Assembly: GCF_011355085.1 (NCBI RefSeq)
Contig: NZ_VXCP01000036.1
Span: 1 to 64,000, forward strand
Source: Pseudomonas akapageensis
GTDB lineage: Bacteria; Pseudomonadota; Gammaproteobacteria; Pseudomonadales; Pseudomonadaceae
DNA length: 64,000 nucleotides
Reading direction: 5' to 3'
In this document: positions 7,616 to 16,293 of the stretch, in pieces
Layout: each line of letters begins with the position of its first letter
Position numbering within the stretch: position 1 is the first letter of the stretch
The notes under the pieces: model-generated
Seen by the model: the letters and a program-made list of their open reading frames with translations, nothing else
Databases searched by the model: none
Told to the model about the DNA's origin: nothing
Translations under genes and position numbers: made by a program

Positions 7616-9937
7616 TTAGTTCATCCAGCCTCTGACCCAATCCATCACGGACTCTGCAGGGTCTTGGCTACCACCACAGGCGGGGCCTGCAGCAGGTTCA
7701 CTACCACGAATATACGGCATCTGCACGGCGCCCGGGCAGCTGGAATCCGAGCCCTGGCCGGTATGTGGATCGACCCAGGCCTGAACCACGTTATCTGGCA
7801 TGGGCATATCCAGCGGCAGAGGGTCGGCCTTGCGCATGAAGCTTGTCCACACCTGCAACGCACCGGTGGCACCGGTGAAGGGGGTCTTGCCGTTATCGTC
7901 GCGACCGAGCCAGACCACCGCCAGCAGATCCTGACTGAAACCGGCGAACCAACTGTCCCGCGAATCGTTACTGGTACCGGTCTTGCCCGCCAGGTTCAAG
8001 TTGCCCGGCAGTACGTTGTACACCGAACGCCCAGTGCCTTCACGCATCACTCGCTGCATCGCATTCTGCACCAGGTAAATGGAGCCTGGATCGAAACGCT
8101 GCTGAATCTGGAACGGATAACGCTTGAGCGGCTCACCTTCGGCGTTCAACACGCTGCGAATACCACGCATGGGCGTATTGAAGCCGCCATTGGCAAGGGT
8201 CTGGTACATGGTCGCAACTTCCATCGGCGACAAACCACCGGCCCCCAGCAACATCGAAGGGAATGCCGGCCACTCGCGATCAACGCCCAGTCTTCCTAGT
8301 GTTTTGAGAACATTTGGTACGCCGAGTTCCAGGCCGAGCTTGGCCGTCGACAAGTTGTACGAGTTGGCCAGGCCCTGGTACAGGAAAATGGTGCCATGGG
8401 AACGATGGTCATAGTTCTGGGGCTTCCAGACCTGGCCATCGGCGCCCTTGACCGAGAACGGTTCGTCCTGCACCCAGCTGGTCAGAGTGTATTGGCTTGG
8501 TTTTTCCAGGGCTGTGAGGTAGACCGCCGGCTTGATCAGCGAACCGATCGGCCGTACGGCGTCGATCGCCCGGTTGAAGCCGGCGAAGCCTGCCTGACGG
8601 CTGCCGATGAGTGCCTGGACTTCACCGGTTTCCGGATTGGACACAACCATGGCAGCTTCGACATCTTCGGCCCCCTTGCGCCCACCCAGACGCTTGAAGG
8701 TCTCGCTGACCGCCGCCTCGGACTTCATCTGCAGGATCGGGTCGAAGCTGGTGAAGATGCGCAGACCTTCCTCGGTCAAGTCTTCATCGCGGTAGTCCTG
8801 GCGCAACTGGCGCTTGACCAGATCCAGGAACCCCGGGAACGAACTGTCGGCCAGGCTACCGCGCTTGGTTACGCCCAGCGGCTTCTGTTTGGCCGCCGCA
8901 ACTTCTTCCGGCGTCGCGACACCTTGCTCCGCCAGCAGATCCAGAACCAGGTTGCGCCGCTCCAGCGCCCGCTCAGGGTAACGCCGCGGGTTGTAATAGG
9001 ACGGCCCCTTGACCATCCCGACCAGCAGCGCCACCTGATGCAGCTTCAGCTCGGACAATGGCTGGCTGAAAAAGAATTGACTGGCCAGGCCAAAACCATG
9101 CACCGCACGCTGACCATCCTGACCGACGAAGACTTCATTGAGGTAGGCCTCGAGGATCTCCTGCTTGTTGTAGTGCAGCTCGAGCAACACCGCCATCATG
9201 GCCTCGGTGAGCTTGCGGCTCAGGCTGCGCTCGCTGGTGAGGAAGAAGTTCTTGACCAACTGCTGGGTCAGGGTACTGCCACCCTGGCGCATACTGCCCG
9301 CGGAAGCGTTCACCCAGAACGCGCGGGCAATCGACTTGGGCGAAACACCCAGGTGATGGTAGAAATCCCGATCTTCGACAGCTACCAGTGTTTCAAGCAA
9401 ATGCGGCGGCACCTGGTCGATCTTGATCAGGATCCGGTCTTCGAGGTTTTTCGGATAAATACCGCCGATCAGCAGCGGCTCGAGGCGCACGACGGCCAGC
9501 TTCGAACCGTTTGTCGCACTCAACTCCGACACGTAATCGCCAGAGAAGCGCACGCGCACCGGCTGTGCCGGTTCCAGGCCTTCATAGAACTGGAAACCAC
9601 GGGTGTTCAGATCGACAGTATTGCCGCTGACGGCTGCAGCACCGGGGCCGTTGGCGACGCTTTCGCGACGATAGCCAAGGGCATCGAGCTCAATGAGGAA
9701 ATCCTCCTTGCTGAGCTTTTGTCCGACGAACAGCTCGAGCGGCCGGGCATATACCTTGGCCGGGATCGTCCAGCGCTTGCCGGAAAACTTTTCCTGGACC
9801 ACGGCATCGAGGTAAACCGCAAAGCCGGCCACCACCACAAGCCCGACCAGACCGAGCTTCAGAGCCCAGCCTAACCAGGTGCGCGAGCCGCCAGATGGGC
9901 GTTTGGAACGAGAGCGGGGGGATTGAGTACGAGTCAT
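7616..9937 (-). CDS. mrcB: Penicillin-binding protein 1B (bifunctional peptidoglycan glycosyltransferase/transpeptidase)
   Basis: Class A PBP of 773 residues that polymerises and crosslinks peptidoglycan. It has a short basic cytoplasmic tail and one transmembrane helix (about 22-45), then a UB2H-like segment. The GT51 domain carries the catalytic glutamate in VAVEDRDFYHHLG and the GGSTLTQQLVKN motif. The transpeptidase domain has the active serine in GSLIK (SxxK), SYN (SxN) and KTGTSND (KTG). All catalytic motifs are intact. It heads the mrcB-lpoP-yqcC set and is divergent from the kinase-like gene at 10055. Confidence 0.97.
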   Translation of the reverse strand: MTRTQSPRSRSKRPSGGSRTWLGWALKLGLVGLVVVAGFAVYLDAVVQEKFSGKRWTIPAKVYARPLELFVGQKLSKEDFLIELDALGYRRESVANGPGAAAVSGNTVDLNTRGFQFYEGLEPAQPVRVRFSGDYVSELSATNGSKLAVVRLEPLLIGGIYPKNLEDRILIKIDQVPPHLLETLVAVEDRDFYHHLGVSPKSIARAFWVNASAGSMRQGGSTLTQQLVKNFFLTSERSLSRKLTEAMMAVLLELHYNKQEILEAYLNEVFVGQDGQRAVHGFGLASQFFFSQPLSELKLHQVALLVGMVKGPSYYNPRRYPERALERRNLVLDLLAEQGVATPEEVAAAKQKPLGVTKRGSLADSSFPGFLDLVKRQLRQDYRDEDLTEEGLRIFTSFDPILQMKSEAAVSETFKRLGGRKGAEDVEAAMVVSNPETGEVQALIGSRQAGFAGFNRAIDAVRPIGSLIKPAVYLTALEKPSQYTLTSWVQDEPFSVKGADGQVWKPQNYDHRSHGTIFLYQGLANSYNLSTAKLGLELGVPNVLKTLGRLGVDREWPAFPSMLLGAGGLSPMEVATMYQTLANGGFNTPMRGIRSVLNAEGEPLKRYPFQIQQRFDPGSIYLVQNAMQRVMREGTGRSVYNVLPGNLNLAGKTGTSNDSRDSWFAGFSQDLLAVVWLGRDDNGKTPFTGATGALQVWTSFMRKADPLPLDMPMPDNVVQAWVDPHTGQGSDSSCPGAVQMPYIRGSEPAAGPACGGSQDPAESVMDWVRGWMN

Positions 9938-10054
9938 GGCGGCGGATTATACGCACATTCTCGTCGCGCGGCAGGCGCCCTCCGGCGGTTTGCATCGACG
10001 AGTCAAGCAGCCATAATGGCGCCCTCGTATCACTTGACCCCTGAAGGATCACAC

Positions 10055-11617
10055 GTGAGCCAAACCCTGATTGCAGCCCTGCAAAACCCGGCCCTCTACC
10101 CCCATCCCGTAGACGGATTCCAGGTCATTGAGACGCATATCTCCTGGGTGCTGCTCACCGGCCCCTATGCGTACAAGATCAAGAAACCGGTCAACTTCGG
10201 CTTCCTCGACTTCAGTGAGCTGCCTTCGCGCAAGCACTTCTGTGGCGAAGAGCTGCGCCTGAACCAGCGCCTGACCAACGACCTCTATCTGGACGTGCTG
10301 CCAATCACCGGCAGCGCCGAGGCACCGCAGATCGGCGGCGATGGACCGGCTATCGAATACGTGCTGAAAATGCGCCAGTTCTCCCAGAGCGGTTTGCTCA
10401 GCACACTGCAAGCCAATGGCGAGCTCAACAGCCAGCACATCGACGAAATGGCCCGCCAGATTGCGCAATTTCACCTCAGCGCTCCCCAGGTTCCGCAGGA
10501 ACACGCCCAGGGCACGCCAGAAAGCGTCATGGCGCCGGTCGAGCAGAACTTCGAGCAAATCCGTCCGTTCCTCAGCGACAAGGCCGATCTCACCCAACTC
10601 GACGCCCTGCAAGCCTGGGCCCAGGCCAGCTTCGAGCGGCTCAAGCCGCTGCTGAGCGAGCGCAAGGCCAAGGGCTTCATCCGTGAATGCCACGGTGATA
10701 TCCACCTGGGCAACGCTACAGTCATCGATGGCAGCGTGGTGATCTTCGACTGCATCGAGTTCAACGAACCGTTTCGTTTCACCGACGTCTATGCCGACAC
10801 CGCCTTCCTGGCTATGGACCTGGAAGACCGTGGGCTCAAATCCCTGGCTCGGCGCTTCATCAGCCAGTACCTGGAGCTGACCGGCGACTATCAAGGTCTG
10901 GAACTGCTCAACTTCTATAAAGCCTACCGCGCCCTGGTCAGGGCCAAAGTGGCACTGTTCAGCATGCCCGCCGATGCCGACGGTGTTCAGCGTGCCACCA
11001 GCCTGCGCCAATACCGCAACTACGCCAACCTGGCGGAAAGCTACAGCGCCATCCCTTCGCGCTTCCTGGCCATCACCCACGGCGTCTCTGCCGTTGGCAA
11101 AAGCCATGTAGCCATGCGTCTGGTCGAGGCGCTGGGCGCCGTGCGCCTGCGCTCGGACGTCGAGCGCAAGCGCCTGTTCGGCGAACAGCAGGTCGAAGCG
11201 AAAAGCAGCCTGAACCATGGCATCTACAATGCAGACGCCAGCGCCGCCACCTACGCGCGCCTGCACGAACTGGCCGAACTGATCCTGCGTGCAGGTTTGC
11301 CGGTGGTGATCGATGCCACCTACCTCAAGCTCGATCAGCGCAAGGCAGCGGCCACTATTGCCGAGACCACCGGCGTGCCGTTCCTGATCCTCGATTGCAA
11401 TGCCCCACAGGCTGTCATCGCCAGCTGGCTGCAACAACGCCAGGCCGACAACCTCGACCCGTCCGACGCAACGCTGGAAGTCATCGAGGCGCAGCAAGCC
11501 GGGCGTGAAGCGCTGACAGCGGACGAGCTACTGCAGAGCAAACGCGTGGAAACCAACCAGAGCGACAGCCTCGACAAACTGGTGGAGCAGATTCGCCAGC
11601 GCCTGCCAGGGCTGTAA
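10055..11617 (+). CDS. Two-domain protein: aminoglycoside-phosphotransferase-like kinase fused to P-loop ATPase
   Basis: The N-terminal half (about 1-320) resembles the aminoglycoside phosphotransferase/choline kinase fold. ECHGDIHLGN supplies the catalytic aspartate and IFDCIEFN the metal aspartate. The C-terminal half (about 335-520) is a P-loop kinase-like domain with a Walker A motif GVSAVGKSH. Annotated in many Proteobacteria as 'AAA family ATPase'; its substrate is not known to me. The GTG start at 10055 has AAGGA six bases upstream and gives 520 residues. A frame extension to 9923 runs back over the mrcB start and is unlikely. A strong terminator follows. Confidence 0.88.
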   Translation: MSQTLIAALQNPALYPHPVDGFQVIETHISWVLLTGPYAYKIKKPVNFGFLDFSELPSRKHFCGEELRLNQRLTNDLYLDVLPITGSAEAPQIGGDGPAIEYVLKMRQFSQSGLLSTLQANGELNSQHIDEMARQIAQFHLSAPQVPQEHAQGTPESVMAPVEQNFEQIRPFLSDKADLTQLDALQAWAQASFERLKPLLSERKAKGFIRECHGDIHLGNATVIDGSVVIFDCIEFNEPFRFTDVYADTAFLAMDLEDRGLKSLARRFISQYLELTGDYQGLELLNFYKAYRALVRAKVALFSMPADADGVQRATSLRQYRNYANLAESYSAIPSRFLAITHGVSAVGKSHVAMRLVEALGAVRLRSDVERKRLFGEQQVEAKSSLNHGIYNADASAATYARLHELAELILRAGLPVVIDATYLKLDQRKAAATIAETTGVPFLILDCNAPQAVIASWLQQRQADNLDPSDATLEVIEAQQAGREALTADELLQSKRVETNQSDSLDKLVEQIRQRLPGL

Positions 11618-11627
11618 TGTCTGCCGA

Positions 11628-11659
11628 AGGCGTGAAGCGCCGACGCTTCACGCCTTTGA
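11628..11659 (+). terminator. Terminator-like hairpin after the two-domain kinase gene
   Basis: AGGCGTGAAGCG and CGCTTCACGCCT (12-base arms, 11628-11639 and 11644-11655) flank a CCGA loop and are followed by TTTGAA. The T-run is short. The rest of the 265-base gap to the next gene shows no convincing gene; a 75-codon ORF starting at 11617 has implausible composition. Confidence 0.7.
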
Positions 11660-11882
11660 ACTGGCTTCGATCAACACCGAGCAACCGTTTGCGTTGGCGC
11701 AGCCCACCTCCCTCGCTTCAACAGAGCCGCACCGACTTCGGCTGCAGCACTGATCACCCGAAATTCAAGCCTCTGCACAATCAGATGGCAAAACGCCGCG
11801 TATTTTCCAACTGCCGCTACACTCCTCAGAGAACCGCCTGCTAACGAGACCATGACACGTTCAGCCGTCGCAAGGAGGCTTG

Positions 11883-12155
11883 ATGAACGATGAACTGCAG
11901 CACCTGAAGAATCTTGGCAAGACTTCCGCGCAGTGGCTGCATGCGGTCGGCATCCACAGCGCTTCGGACTTGCGGCGCCTGGGGGCGGTCGATGCCTATC
12001 GCGCCGTGAGGACGCGGGGCTTTCGCGCCTCCAAAGTCCTGCTCTATGCCATTGAAGGCGCCCTGCTCGATGTGCACTGGAACGACATACCGGTTGAGCG
12101 CAAGGAGGCCTTGAAGCAGCAATTGGAGGCGTTTTCATCCCGCCACAATATGTAA
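11883..12155 (+). CDS. TfoX C-terminal domain protein
   Basis: A stand-alone 90-residue protein matching only the C-terminal TfoX/Sxy domain, a helix-hairpin-helix-like fold. It has the typical LKNLGKTSAQWLHAVGIHSA opening and DLRRLGAVDAYRAVR. Full-length TfoX/Sxy regulates competence in other gammaproteobacteria. This short version lacks the N-terminal domain, so that role should not be assumed. The ATG at 11883 follows AAGGAGG by four bases. It lies immediately upstream of, and in the same direction as, prrF. Confidence 0.85.
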   Translation: MNDELQHLKNLGKTSAQWLHAVGIHSASDLRRLGAVDAYRAVRTRGFRASKVLLYAIEGALLDVHWNDIPVERKEALKQQLEAFSSRHNM

Positions 12156-12199
12156 CCACCCATCCGCCGAAAGAATATGCAAAAAGTGCGAAGGAAATG

Positions 12200-12227
12200 T
12201 TGACAAGCAAATGAGAATCGTTATGAT
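12200..12227 (+). promoter_or_regulatory. prrF promoter
   Basis: TTGACA (-35, 12200-12205), a 16-base spacer and TATGAT (-10, 12222-12227) precede the expected PrrF 5' end (AACTGGTCGC, 12234) by the normal seven bases. It overlaps the Fur box. Confidence 0.85.
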
Positions 12228-12231
12228 TATC
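12213..12231 (+). promoter_or_regulatory. Fur box over the prrF promoter
   Basis: GAGAATCGTTATGATTATC matches 14 of 19 bases of the Fur consensus GATAATGATAATCATTATC and covers the -10 element, so iron-loaded Fur would block transcription. This is the known arrangement for PrrF genes in Pseudomonas. Confidence 0.88.
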
Positions 12232-12233
12232 AC

Positions 12234-12349
12234 AACTGGTCGCGAGACTGGTTCGATATTTTGAATGACCTTAGGTCGGACATTCAGATTATCTCCTCAT
12301 CAGGCTAATCACGGTTATTGACCCGGCAGTTTTGCCGGGTCTTTTTTTT
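12234..12349 (+). ncRNA. prrF1: PrrF iron-responsive small RNA
   Basis: PrrF RNAs are made when iron is scarce and repress mRNAs of iron-rich proteins through Hfq-aided pairing. I recognise the characteristic 5' AACTGGTCGCGAG, the conserved pairing core (GTCGGACATTCAGATTATCT followed by CCTCATCAGGCTAATCACGG, about 12276-12315) and the Rho-independent terminator. The predicted RNA is 116 nt, the usual length. Only one copy is present here, whereas P. aeruginosa has two in tandem at the equivalent locus. In other pseudomonads a second copy lies elsewhere, so the number in the name is a guess. Confidence 0.93.
12320..12349 (+). terminator. PrrF intrinsic terminator
   Basis: GACCCGGCA and TGCCGGGTC (12320-12328 and 12333-12341) with a GTTT loop, followed by eight T's. 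Confidence 0.95.
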
Positions 12350-12439
12350 ACTGCTTGAAAGCTACCTATTGAAAGTTGCCTGTGGAAAAGACATCGCGCG
12401 TCGGTCAAGCTTGCGATCTGTCTGTCCCGGTAACCGAAA

Positions 12440-12769
12440 ATGCATTTTCTCTGTCGCTCCGCCGAGCTCGCCGAAGCGCAAAGTCGTGGTTTCGATATCG
12501 ATGGTCTGAAAATCCTGGCAACCCGCCGTGGCGGGCAGGTATTCGTCTATCGCAATCGCTGCCCCCATCGCGGGGTCGCCCTGGAGTGGCAGCCCGACCA
12601 GTTTCTCGATGCCAGTGCCAGTCTCATCCAGTGCGCCACCCATGGCGCGCTGTTTCTGATCGAGACCGGCGAGTGCATCGCCGGCCCTTGTGCCGGCGAT
12701 GTGCTCTGCGCACTTGATTGCCATGAAGACAGCCAGGGGATCTGGCTGAACGGGTCAGCCTTCGAGTAG
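12440..12769 (+). CDS. Small Rieske [2Fe-2S] protein
   Basis: A 109-residue single-domain Rieske ferredoxin-like protein. The two cluster-binding boxes are C41-P-H43 and C65-x-x-H68 (CPHRGVALEW and QCATHGALF), which together ligate a 2Fe-2S centre. No oxygenase catalytic domain or transmembrane anchor is attached, so it is probably a soluble electron-transfer component of unknown partner. No strong Shine-Dalgarno is visible. Its 3' end overlaps convergent sfsA by 15 bases. It follows prrF, so it is tempting to link it to iron status, but a PrrF terminator separates them. Confidence 0.88.
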   Translation: MHFLCRSAELAEAQSRGFDIDGLKILATRRGGQVFVYRNRCPHRGVALEWQPDQFLDASASLIQCATHGALFLIETGECIAGPCAGDVLCALDCHEDSQGIWLNGSAFE

Positions 12770-13465
12770 CACCTGCAGCGCACGATCGATGCGAATCTGC
12801 TGCGCATCAAGCCGCACGCCATACGCCAGGACTTCAACCCCATCAGCCACTGCCGCCTTCAACGCCTGCGCATACGCGACATCGATTTCGGCAGCCGGGC
12901 GCACAGCCTCGATACCGCTGAGGTTCACGCAGTACAACTGCACCGCTCGAACTCCCTGACGCGCCAGGCAACCCAACTCGCGCAGGTGCTTGGCACCACG
13001 CTGGGTAACCGCATCGGGAAAGGCCGCCACGGCCGTATCGTCAAACCCCAATGTCACGCTCTTGACCTCGACGAACGCCGGCCCCTGGGGATAATCCAGG
13101 CGAAAGTCCACCCGGCTGCCCTCTTCCCCGTAGACCACTTCCCGCTTGAGCCCTGTAAAGCCTGCAAGTTCCGTGATCAAACCGGCGTGCAGGGCTTCCT
13201 CAACCAGTGCATTGGCGCGACCGGTGTTTACGCACGCCAGGCGCCCCTGGGGGGTTTCACTGATTTCCCAGGTGCCGGGAAGCTTGCGCTTGGGGTCATT
13301 GGAGCGGCTGAACCAGACCTTGCCCCCCTCAAGCATGCAGTTGTGCATGGAGCCTGTGTTCGGGCAGTGAATAGTCATCTGCTCGCCACTGGCGAGCTCG
13401 ATATCGGCCAGAAACCGCTTGTAACGGCGCAGCAAACGTCCTTCTTCGAGTAAGGGAAACTGCAT
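12755..13465 (-). CDS. sfsA: SfsA, sugar fermentation stimulation protein homolog
   Basis: Family of DNA-binding or nuclease-like proteins first linked to maltose metabolism in E. coli; the molecular role is unclear. At 236 residues it has the characteristic FLADIELASGEQMTIHCPNTGSM region (about 19-41; key residues CPNTGSM), the SRSNDPKRKLPGTWE segment, and the PD-(D/E)XK-like core (VDFRLDYP and FVEVKSVTLG). The start ATG overlaps the stop of the upstream aminotransferase gene by one base, indicating an operon. Confidence 0.95.
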   Translation of the reverse strand: MQFPLLEEGRLLRRYKRFLADIELASGEQMTIHCPNTGSMHNCMLEGGKVWFSRSNDPKRKLPGTWEISETPQGRLACVNTGRANALVEEALHAGLITELAGFTGLKREVVYGEEGSRVDFRLDYPQGPAFVEVKSVTLGFDDTAVAAFPDAVTQRGAKHLRELGCLARQGVRAVQLYCVNLSGIEAVRPAAEIDVAYAQALKAAVADGVEVLAYGVRLDAQQIRIDRALQVLLEG

Positions 13466-14637
13466 CAGCCTTGCCAGCTCCGCAAACCGCGGGCAATCCG
13501 CTCTACTGCTTCCTGCAGGCGCGGCAGGCTTTGGGTGTAGGCGAAACGCACATGATGCCCAGCCAGATGCCGACCGAAATCCAGGCCCGGGGTAAAGGCG
13601 ATGTGTTCGGTTTCAAGGAAGTGCCGGCAGAAGGCAAAGGCATCGCCGCCAAATGCACTGATATCGGCATACAGATAGAACGCTCCTTCCGGCTCGACCG
13701 CGATGCCGAAGCCCAGCTCGCGCAAGGCCGGCAGGAGGAAATCGCGGCGGCGCCCGAACTCGGCGCGACGCTCTTCCAGAATCACCAGCGTCTCAGGCTC
13801 GAAACAGGCCAATGCGGCGTGCTGGGCCATGCTCGGAGCGCTGATGTAGAGGTTTTGCGCAAGCTTCTCAAGCTCGGGCACCGCCGCTGGCGGTGCAACC
13901 AGCCACCCCAGGCGCCACCCGGTCATGCCGAAATACTTGGAGAAACTATTAAGGACGAATGCCTCGTCGTCGACTTCCAGCACACTGGCGGCATCCTGCC
14001 CGTAGGTCAGGCCGTGATAGATCTCGTCGACGACCAGGTGCCCATTGTGGGACCGCGTCGCTTTCGACAATCCGGCCAGCTCATCGCGGCTCAGCAGCGT
14101 GCCGGTCGGGTTGGCCGGCGAAGCCACCAGGGCGCCGACGGTGTCCTGGTCCCAGTAACGCTGGACCAGATCCTCAGTCAGCTGATAACGCACCTCGGGG
14201 CCAACCGGCACCAGTTGCGCCGCGCCTTCGACCAGCCGCAGGAAATGGCGGTTGCAAGGGTAGCCAGGATCGGCGAGCAACCAGTGCTTGCCGGGGTCGA
14301 CCAACAGGCTGCTGGCCAGCAGCAAGGCACCGGAACCACCGGGGGTGATCAGGATGCGCTCGGGGTCGACATCCACGCCGTAGCGCTTGGCGTAGAAGCC
14401 GGAGATGGCCTCTCGCAACGCCGGGATACCGCGTGCCGCGGTATAACGCGTCTGGCCGCTGGCCAGCGCTGCCTGGCCGGCCGCGATAATAGGGGGCGCC
14501 GTAGTGAAGTCCGGCTCGCCAATCTCCAGGTGAATCACATCATGCCCGGCCGCCTGCAGCTCATTGGCGCGCGCCAGCAATGCCATGACATGAAAGGGTT
14601 CGATGGCGCGACTGCGCGCACTGTAGGGCTGGGCCAT
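13465..14637 (-). CDS. PLP-dependent class I/II aminotransferase
   Basis: Fold-type I aminotransferase of 390 residues, similar to aspartate/aromatic aminotransferases. The pyridoxal-phosphate lysine lies in SFSKYFGMTGWRLGW (about residue 234). ASPANPTGTLL carries the conserved Asn that contacts the cofactor, VVDEIYHGL the Asp, and VRFAYTQS the substrate-carboxylate Arg. The natural amino-acid substrate cannot be read from the sequence. It overlaps sfsA by one base and is divergent from dksA. The arrangement with sfsA and dksA is conserved in Pseudomonas. Confidence 0.9.
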   Translation of the reverse strand: MAQPYSARSRAIEPFHVMALLARANELQAAGHDVIHLEIGEPDFTTAPPIIAAGQAALASGQTRYTAARGIPALREAISGFYAKRYGVDVDPERILITPGGSGALLLASSLLVDPGKHWLLADPGYPCNRHFLRLVEGAAQLVPVGPEVRYQLTEDLVQRYWDQDTVGALVASPANPTGTLLSRDELAGLSKATRSHNGHLVVDEIYHGLTYGQDAASVLEVDDEAFVLNSFSKYFGMTGWRLGWLVAPPAAVPELEKLAQNLYISAPSMAQHAALACFEPETLVILEERRAEFGRRRDFLLPALRELGFGIAVEPEGAFYLYADISAFGGDAFAFCRHFLETEHIAFTPGLDFGRHLAGHHVRFAYTQSLPRLQEAVERIARGLRSWQG

Positions 14638-14882
14638 TAGCCTTCTCTCAATTGGGGTGTAAAATAATCATTCTACCGAACAGCTGCCGCGAACGTGTCG
14701 CTAAACGATAGGTCTACATACTTCAAGGATTACCACTATTCTGTCTGCGACGGGCAAAAAAGCGGGAGTAGCGCGGTCCGATTCGATCTGGTAAGTTCGG
14801 CGGCTCGCAGTCGCAGGGCCGACGGGTGTCGGAGATGGAGCATCCTGCGCAATGGATTAGTTGAGTGAGAGGCGGTCAATTC

Positions 14883-15329
14883 ATGTCCACCAATACAGCC
14901 ACAAAGCCTGCAAACGATAAACTGAAATCCTTCACACCTTACGTCGAAACCAAGGGTGAGGAATACATGGGCAAGCCCATGCGCGCCCACTTCACCAAGA
15001 TCCTGCAGGACTGGAAGCAGGAGTTGATGGTTGGCGTCGACAAGACTGTGGATCACATGAAGGACGAGGCAGCCAACTTCCCCGACCCAGCGGACCGTGC
15101 CAGCCAGGAAGAGGAATTCAGCCTCGAACTGCGCGCCCGTGACCGCGAGCGCAAGCTGATCAAAAAGATCGACAAGACCCTGCAACTGATCGAAGACGAA
15201 GAGTACGGCTGGTGCGAATCCTGCGGTGTCGAGATCGGTATCCGCCGCCTCGAAGCCCGCCCTACCGCCGACCTGTGCGTCGACTGCAAGACCCTGGCGG
15301 AAATCAAGGAAAAGCAAGTCGGCAAATGA
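14883..15329 (+). CDS. dksA: DksA, RNA polymerase-binding transcription factor
   Basis: Binds the RNA polymerase secondary channel with ppGpp to drive the stringent response and rRNA promoter control. At 148 residues it has a coiled-coil arm with the acidic tip motif D68-xx-D71-x-A73 (DPADRAS), and a four-cysteine zinc finger at C111, C114, C132 and C135. The ATG at 14883 gives the usual Pseudomonas length; a GTG in frame at 14865 is an unlikely alternative. About 245 bases of non-coding DNA precede it, in which I see no clear promoter. gluQRS follows after a terminator. Confidence 0.97.
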   Translation: MSTNTATKPANDKLKSFTPYVETKGEEYMGKPMRAHFTKILQDWKQELMVGVDKTVDHMKDEAANFPDPADRASQEEEFSLELRARDRERKLIKKIDKTLQLIEDEEYGWCESCGVEIGIRRLEARPTADLCVDCKTLAEIKEKQVGK

Positions 15330-15341
15330 CTTGTCAGCAAC

Positions 15342-15365
15342 GGGGCGTTAACAACGCCCCTTTGT
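15342..15365 (+). terminator. Terminator after dksA
   Basis: GGGGCGTT and AACGCCCC (15342-15349 and 15353-15360) with a 3-nt loop and TTTGTGTTT following. It separates dksA from gluQRS, although the tail is imperfect and some read-through is likely. Confidence 0.75.
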
Positions 15366-15405
15366 GTTTATGCCCCCTGCGCATTTTTGTTGTAGCCTCC
15401 CGTTG

Positions 15406-16293
15406 ATGAAATCCCCCGCCTATATTGGTCGCTTCGCGCCCACCCCCAGTGGCTATCTGCATTTCGGCTCACTGGTTGCCGCCCTTGCCTCGTACCTTGA
15501 CGCCCGCGCAGCAGGTGGTCAGTGGTTGCTGCGCATGGAAGACCTCGATCCGCCGCGCGAAGTCCCCGGTGCGCAGACCGCTATTCTGCAGACGCTGGAA
15601 AACTATGGTTTCGAGTGGGATGGCGAAGTCGTCTACCAAAGCCAACGTCATGCGGCCTATGACGAGGTCATTCAGCGCCTGTTCAACCACGGGCTCGCCT
15701 ATGCCTGTACCTGCTCGCGCAAGCAACTGGAAGCCTATCAGGGGATTTACCCGGGGCTGTGCCGCAATGCCGGTCATGAACAGAAGGATGCAGCCATCCG
15801 TTTGCGTGCACCCGAACTGAGCTATCACTTCATCGACCGGGTCCAGGGTCGTTACGAACAACACCTTGGACGCGAAGTCGGCGACTTCGTGATTCGTCGC
15901 CGTGACGGCCTCTATGCCTATCAACTGGCCGTTGTCCTCGACGATGCCTGGCAGGGTGTCACCGACATCGTGCGCGGTGCCGACCTGCTCGACTCCACCC
16001 CGCGCCAGCTGTACCTGCAGGAGCTGCTGGGCCTGCCCCAACCGCGTTACTTACATGTACCGCTGATTATCCAGCCCGATGGGCATAAGCTAGGCAAATC
16101 CTACCGCTCGCCACCGCTGCACGGCCAAGCGGCAACGCCCTTGCTGCTGCGCGCGCTGAGAGCCCTGGGACAGCAGCCCGAACCCGCGCTTGCAGGCGCA
16201 AGCCCGCAGGAAGTCCTGACATGGGCAATCGCCCATTGGGATGCCAAAGCCATTCCACGAACGCCAACACTGGCCGAAGCGGACCTACACTGA
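15406..16293 (+). CDS. gluQRS: Glutamyl-Q tRNA(Asp) synthetase
   Basis: Paralog of the glutamyl-tRNA synthetase catalytic core that attaches glutamate to the queuosine base of tRNA-Asp. At 295 residues it lacks the anticodon-binding domain. The HIGH-type motif is GYLHFG in RFAPTPSGYLHFGS, and the KMSKS counterpart is KLGKS near residue 228. A zinc-binding cluster of the family appears as ACTCSRKQLEAYQG and GLC. The ATG at 15406 matches the family N-terminus; no strong Shine-Dalgarno is visible. The dksA-gluQRS pairing is conserved across gammaproteobacteria. Confidence 0.95.
   Translation: MKSPAYIGRFAPTPSGYLHFGSLVAALASYLDARAAGGQWLLRMEDLDPPREVPGAQTAILQTLENYGFEWDGEVVYQSQRHAAYDEVIQRLFNHGLAYACTCSRKQLEAYQGIYPGLCRNAGHEQKDAAIRLRAPELSYHFIDRVQGRYEQHLGREVGDFVIRRRDGLYAYQLAVVLDDAWQGVTDIVRGADLLDSTPRQLYLQELLGLPQPRYLHVPLIIQPDGHKLGKSYRSPPLHGQAATPLLLRALRALGQQPEPALAGASPQEVLTWAIAHWDAKAIPRTPTLAEADLH

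Noticed and set aside
11617..11844. 75-codon ORF after the two-domain kinase
   Set aside because: It begins at the preceding gene's stop and runs through a terminator-like hairpin; the composition is Arg/Pro/Ser-rich with no homology I recognise.
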